NCBI RefSeq assembly: GCF_900110115.1
Contig: NZ_FOCM01000001.1
Location: forward strand, 558,001 to 622,000
Length of the DNA stretch: 64,000 nt
Source of the DNA: Palleronia pelagia
GTDB lineage: Bacteria > Pseudomonadota > Alphaproteobacteria > Rhodobacterales > Rhodobacteraceae
Direction of reading: 5' to 3'
Shown: piece after piece, positions 61,649 through 64,000 of the stretch
How the letters are laid out: each line of letters opens with the position of its first letter
How positions within the stretch are numbered: position 1 is the stretch's first letter
Notes under the pieces: generated by a model
Database searches by the model: none
What the model was told of the DNA's origin: nothing
Seen by the model: the letters and a program-made list of their open reading frames with translations, nothing else
Position numbers and translations under genes: made by a program

Positions 61649-63741
61649 TGAATAACCCGATCACGATCACCGAGGGCCGCGCGGCCCCCATCGGTGCGAC
61701 CTTCGACGGCGATGGCGTGAATTTCGCCGTCTTTTCCGAAAATGCCGAACGGATGGTCCTGTGCCTGTTCGATGCCGATGGCACCGAAACGGGCCGGGTG
61801 GACCTGCCCGAACGCGACGGCGACGTGTGGCACGGCTACATCTCGGGGCTGCGGCCCGGACAGCATTATGGCTATCGCGCCCACGGCCCCTACGCCCCCG
61901 AACAGGGTCACCGGTTCAACCCGAACAAGCTGCTCATGGACCCGTATGCCAAGCGGCTGACGGGGCACCCGACGTGGCACGACACGTTGATGGGCTACAA
62001 GGTCGGGACCGCCAAGGACCCGGACCTGGTCATCGACCCGCGCGACAATGCCCGCTTCATGCCCCGCTCGGTCGTCGAGGATCCCGCATTCTCGTGGGGC
62101 GAGGACGAACATCCGCGCACGCCGATCCAGCAATCGGTGATCTACGAGGCGCATGTGAAGGGCCTTACCAAGCGCCGCGCCGACGTGCCCGACCCGGGCA
62201 CGTTCCTGGCGATGTCGTCGGACCCGATGCTGGACTACCTGACCAACCTCGGGATCACGGCGATCGAGCTGCTGCCGGTCCATGCCTACCTGACCGACCA
62301 TTTCCTGCACGAGAAAGGCCTCACCAACTACTGGGGCTACCAGACCATCGGTTTCTTCGCGCCCGAGCCGAAATACATGGCGCGCGGCCAGATCGACGAG
62401 TTCCAGCAGATGGTGGCGCGCTTCCATTCGGCGGGGATCGAGGTGATTCTCGACGTGGTCTACAACCACACCGGCGAGGGGAACGAGCTGGGCCCGACGC
62501 TGTCGTTCCGCGGGCTCGACAATGCCAGCTATTACCGGCTGATGCCCGATAATCCGCGCTTCTACGTGAACGACACCGGCACCGGGAACACGGTGAACGT
62601 GGATCATCCCATGGTCCTGCGCATGATCATGGACTCGCTGCGCTACTGGGTCGAGGTCATGCATGTGGACGGCTTCCGCTTTGACCTTTGCTCGACGCTG
62701 GGCCGTGTGGACGAGGGCGGCTTCGACCGCGGCGCGGCCTTCTTCGACGCGATCCGGCAGGACCCGGTGCTGGGCAACGTGAAGCTGATCGCCGAGCCCT
62801 GGGATATCGGGCCGGGCGGCTACCAGCTGGGGGCATTTCCGCCGCCCTTCATGGAATGGAACGACAAGTACCGCGACACCGTGCGCCGCTTCTGGCGCGG
62901 CGACGCGGGCGAGGCGCCGGCGCTGGCCGACCGCCTGACCGGCAGCGCGCTGCAATTCGACCACTCCAGTCGGCCGGCGACCTCGTCGGTCAACCTGCTG
63001 ACGGCCCATGACGGCTTCACGCTGATGGACACGGTCAGCTACGAGGAAAAGCACAACGAGGCCAACGGCGAGGACGGGCGCGACGGCCACGGCGAGAACT
63101 ATTCCGACAACCTGGGCGTGGAAGGCCCGACCGAGAAGGAAGCGATCAATGCCGCCCGCGCCCGCCGCCGGCGCAACATGATGGCCACGCTGATGCTCAG
63201 CCAGGGCACGCCGATGATCCTGGCGGGCGACGAGATGGGCAATTCGCAATCCGGCAACAACAACGCCTATTCGCAGGATAACGAGATCAGCTGGATCGAC
63301 TGGGGATCCTTCGACGCCGAGTTCCACGATTTCACGCGGTTGATGATCTCGTTCCGCAAGAACCACCCTCTGCTGCGGCAGAAGCTTTTCCTGCATGCCC
63401 AGCGGCGCGAGGATGGGCTGGACGACCTGTTCTGGTGGCGTCCCGACGGCCAGCAAATGGAGGATGAAGACTGGCAGGATCCCGAGTTGTCCTGCGTCGC
63501 GATGGAGCTTCGGATGGCCTCGGGCACCCCGGATTACGCCGAGACCGAGCAGGCGATCTTCGCCGTGTTCAACGCGGGCGGCGCCGTGGACATGGTCATC
63601 CCCGATCCGCCCGAGAACACCCACTGGGTCTGGCGCGTGGATACCGCGCGCGAAGGGCGTCAGACCGACGTCGTGTCGGACCAGGTGAAGATCCCGGGAC
63701 AGTCGGTGTCTGTCTTCGTCCTGGACATCCACACGTCATGA
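61648..63741 (+). CDS. glgX: glycogen debranching enzyme
   Basis: 697 residues, GH13 isoamylase type. Hydrolyses alpha-1,6 branches after phosphorylase action. CBM48-like N terminus (GATFDGDGVNFAVFSENAERMVLCLFDADG), SVIYEAHVKGLTKRR, VVYNHTGEGNELGPTLSFRG, DGFRFDLCSTLGR (nucleophile), LIAEPWDIGPGGYQLG (acid Glu), LTAHDGFTLMD. The ATG overlaps the glgA TAA (TAATG) and the TGA overlaps the next ATG. Confidence 0.95.
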   Translation: MNNPITITEGRAAPIGATFDGDGVNFAVFSENAERMVLCLFDADGTETGRVDLPERDGDVWHGYISGLRPGQHYGYRAHGPYAPEQGHRFNPNKLLMDPYAKRLTGHPTWHDTLMGYKVGTAKDPDLVIDPRDNARFMPRSVVEDPAFSWGEDEHPRTPIQQSVIYEAHVKGLTKRRADVPDPGTFLAMSSDPMLDYLTNLGITAIELLPVHAYLTDHFLHEKGLTNYWGYQTIGFFAPEPKYMARGQIDEFQQMVARFHSAGIEVILDVVYNHTGEGNELGPTLSFRGLDNASYYRLMPDNPRFYVNDTGTGNTVNVDHPMVLRMIMDSLRYWVEVMHVDGFRFDLCSTLGRVDEGGFDRGAAFFDAIRQDPVLGNVKLIAEPWDIGPGGYQLGAFPPPFMEWNDKYRDTVRRFWRGDAGEAPALADRLTGSALQFDHSSRPATSSVNLLTAHDGFTLMDTVSYEEKHNEANGEDGRDGHGENYSDNLGVEGPTEKEAINAARARRRRNMMATLMLSQGTPMILAGDEMGNSQSGNNNAYSQDNEISWIDWGSFDAEFHDFTRLMISFRKNHPLLRQKLFLHAQRREDGLDDLFWWRPDGQQMEDEDWQDPELSCVAMELRMASGTPDYAETEQAIFAVFNAGGAVDMVIPDPPENTHWVWRVDTAREGRQTDVVSDQVKIPGQSVSVFVLDIHTS

Positions 63742-64000
63742 GCGACCCGCGCGACAGGCTGGCGGCGCGGCTCGGCGTGCTCGAAACCTTCCTCGACACG
63801 ACCGGTCGCCGCCAGCACCTGGGCGCCGAGACACGCGACGCCATGCTGGCGGCGATGGACGCGCCCACCGATCCGCTGGCGGCCGCGCGGCATCTGGACA
63901 TGCTCGATGCCGCCGACGCCGCGAGGCCGCTGCCGCGCTGGCTGGTTCTGGACGCCGACGCCGCGCATCGCCTGGAGGCGCTGGACGGGCAGGGCTGGAC
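63738..64000 (+). CDS. malQ: 4-alpha-glucanotransferase, N-terminal part (cut by window end)
   Basis: 87 codons to the edge. ATGA overlap with glgX shows it is in the operon. The segment RLGVLETFLDTTGRRQHLGAETRDAMLAAMDAPTDP resembles the N-terminal domain of MalQ-type amylomaltases (IxxxYxDxxGxxHxVxxETRxALLAAMG). Would disproportionate short malto-oligosaccharides left by GlgP/GlgX. The catalytic domain is outside the window, so the call is tentative. Confidence 0.6.
   Translation, partial: MSDPRDRLAARLGVLETFLDTTGRRQHLGAETRDAMLAAMDAPTDPLAAARHLDMLDAADAARPLPRWLVLDADAAHRLEALDGQGW

Noticed and set aside
1-64000. CRISPR arrays, rRNA genes, transposase insertion sequences
   Set aside because: No regularly spaced repeats, no rRNA segments, and no transposase motif seen; the only mobile-element genes are tyrosine recombinases.

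Overview
The window comes from a high-GC alphaproteobacterium, most likely a member of the Rhodobacterales (roseobacter/Rhodobacter relatives). The HemA-type 5-aminolevulinate synthase is almost superimposable on Rhodobacter HemA, including its 407-residue length. OlsB, a BamE lipoprotein divergent from a DUF177 gene, and a glgP-B-C-A-X operon point the same way. Assignment below order level is not possible from this sequence alone.

Left part (1-7100): the right-hand part of an integrated genomic island. It holds two tandem tyrosine recombinases (the first cut by the window edge), three small unknown proteins, a kptA gene interrupted by one in-frame TGA, a second gene broken by a one-base frameshift, and a PrtN-like small regulator beside a tyrosine integrase. 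The integrase points away from dusA, and the island ends at the dusA 5' end, a known integration hotspot. Base composition is visibly lower in GC at 4500-7100 than elsewhere. Strong hairpins follow several of the cargo genes.

Middle part (7100-54100): chromosomal core with many short operons. Going right: dusA; pgk divergent from two cyclophilins; selO; a CBS-domain membrane protein; a dipeptidase/nucleoside hydrolase/GNAT operon; hemA; a RodZ-like protein; ispG; an A-type Fe-S carrier; an O-acetyltransferase; a periplasmic glycerophosphodiesterase; a SufT-like protein; a RimB-RimK fusion with an MscS channel; a methyltransferase; tgt; lon; an HU-like protein; tRNA-Val(CAC). Then come a four-gene overlapping operon (flavoprotein, membrane protein, pteridine-reductase-like SDR, folB), a Tat-exported molybdenum hydroxylase subunit, DUF177, bamE, msrB, olsB, an ABC-F ATPase, a beta-barrel outer membrane protein, a PEP-mutase-like/RraA pair, cysS, cimA, a squalene/phytoene-synthase-like protein, an MFS carrier, four cobalamin genes (cobA-cobB divergent from cbiD-cobK), alkA and an esterase.

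Right part (54281-64000): a glycogen operon, glgP-glgB-glgC-glgA-glgX followed by the start of a malQ-like gene. Stop and start codons overlap from glgC onward. It covers ADP-glucose formation, chain elongation, branching, phosphorolysis, debranching and probably maltodextrin recycling.

The most notable items are the dusA-linked island with its two single-base-damaged genes, hairpins and a 23-bp near-perfect palindrome; a small intergenic repeat with five copies; a 30-codon cysteine-rich ORF threaded between cysS and cimA; and the molybdenum hydroxylase gene coupled to DUF177 where rpmF would normally be expected.
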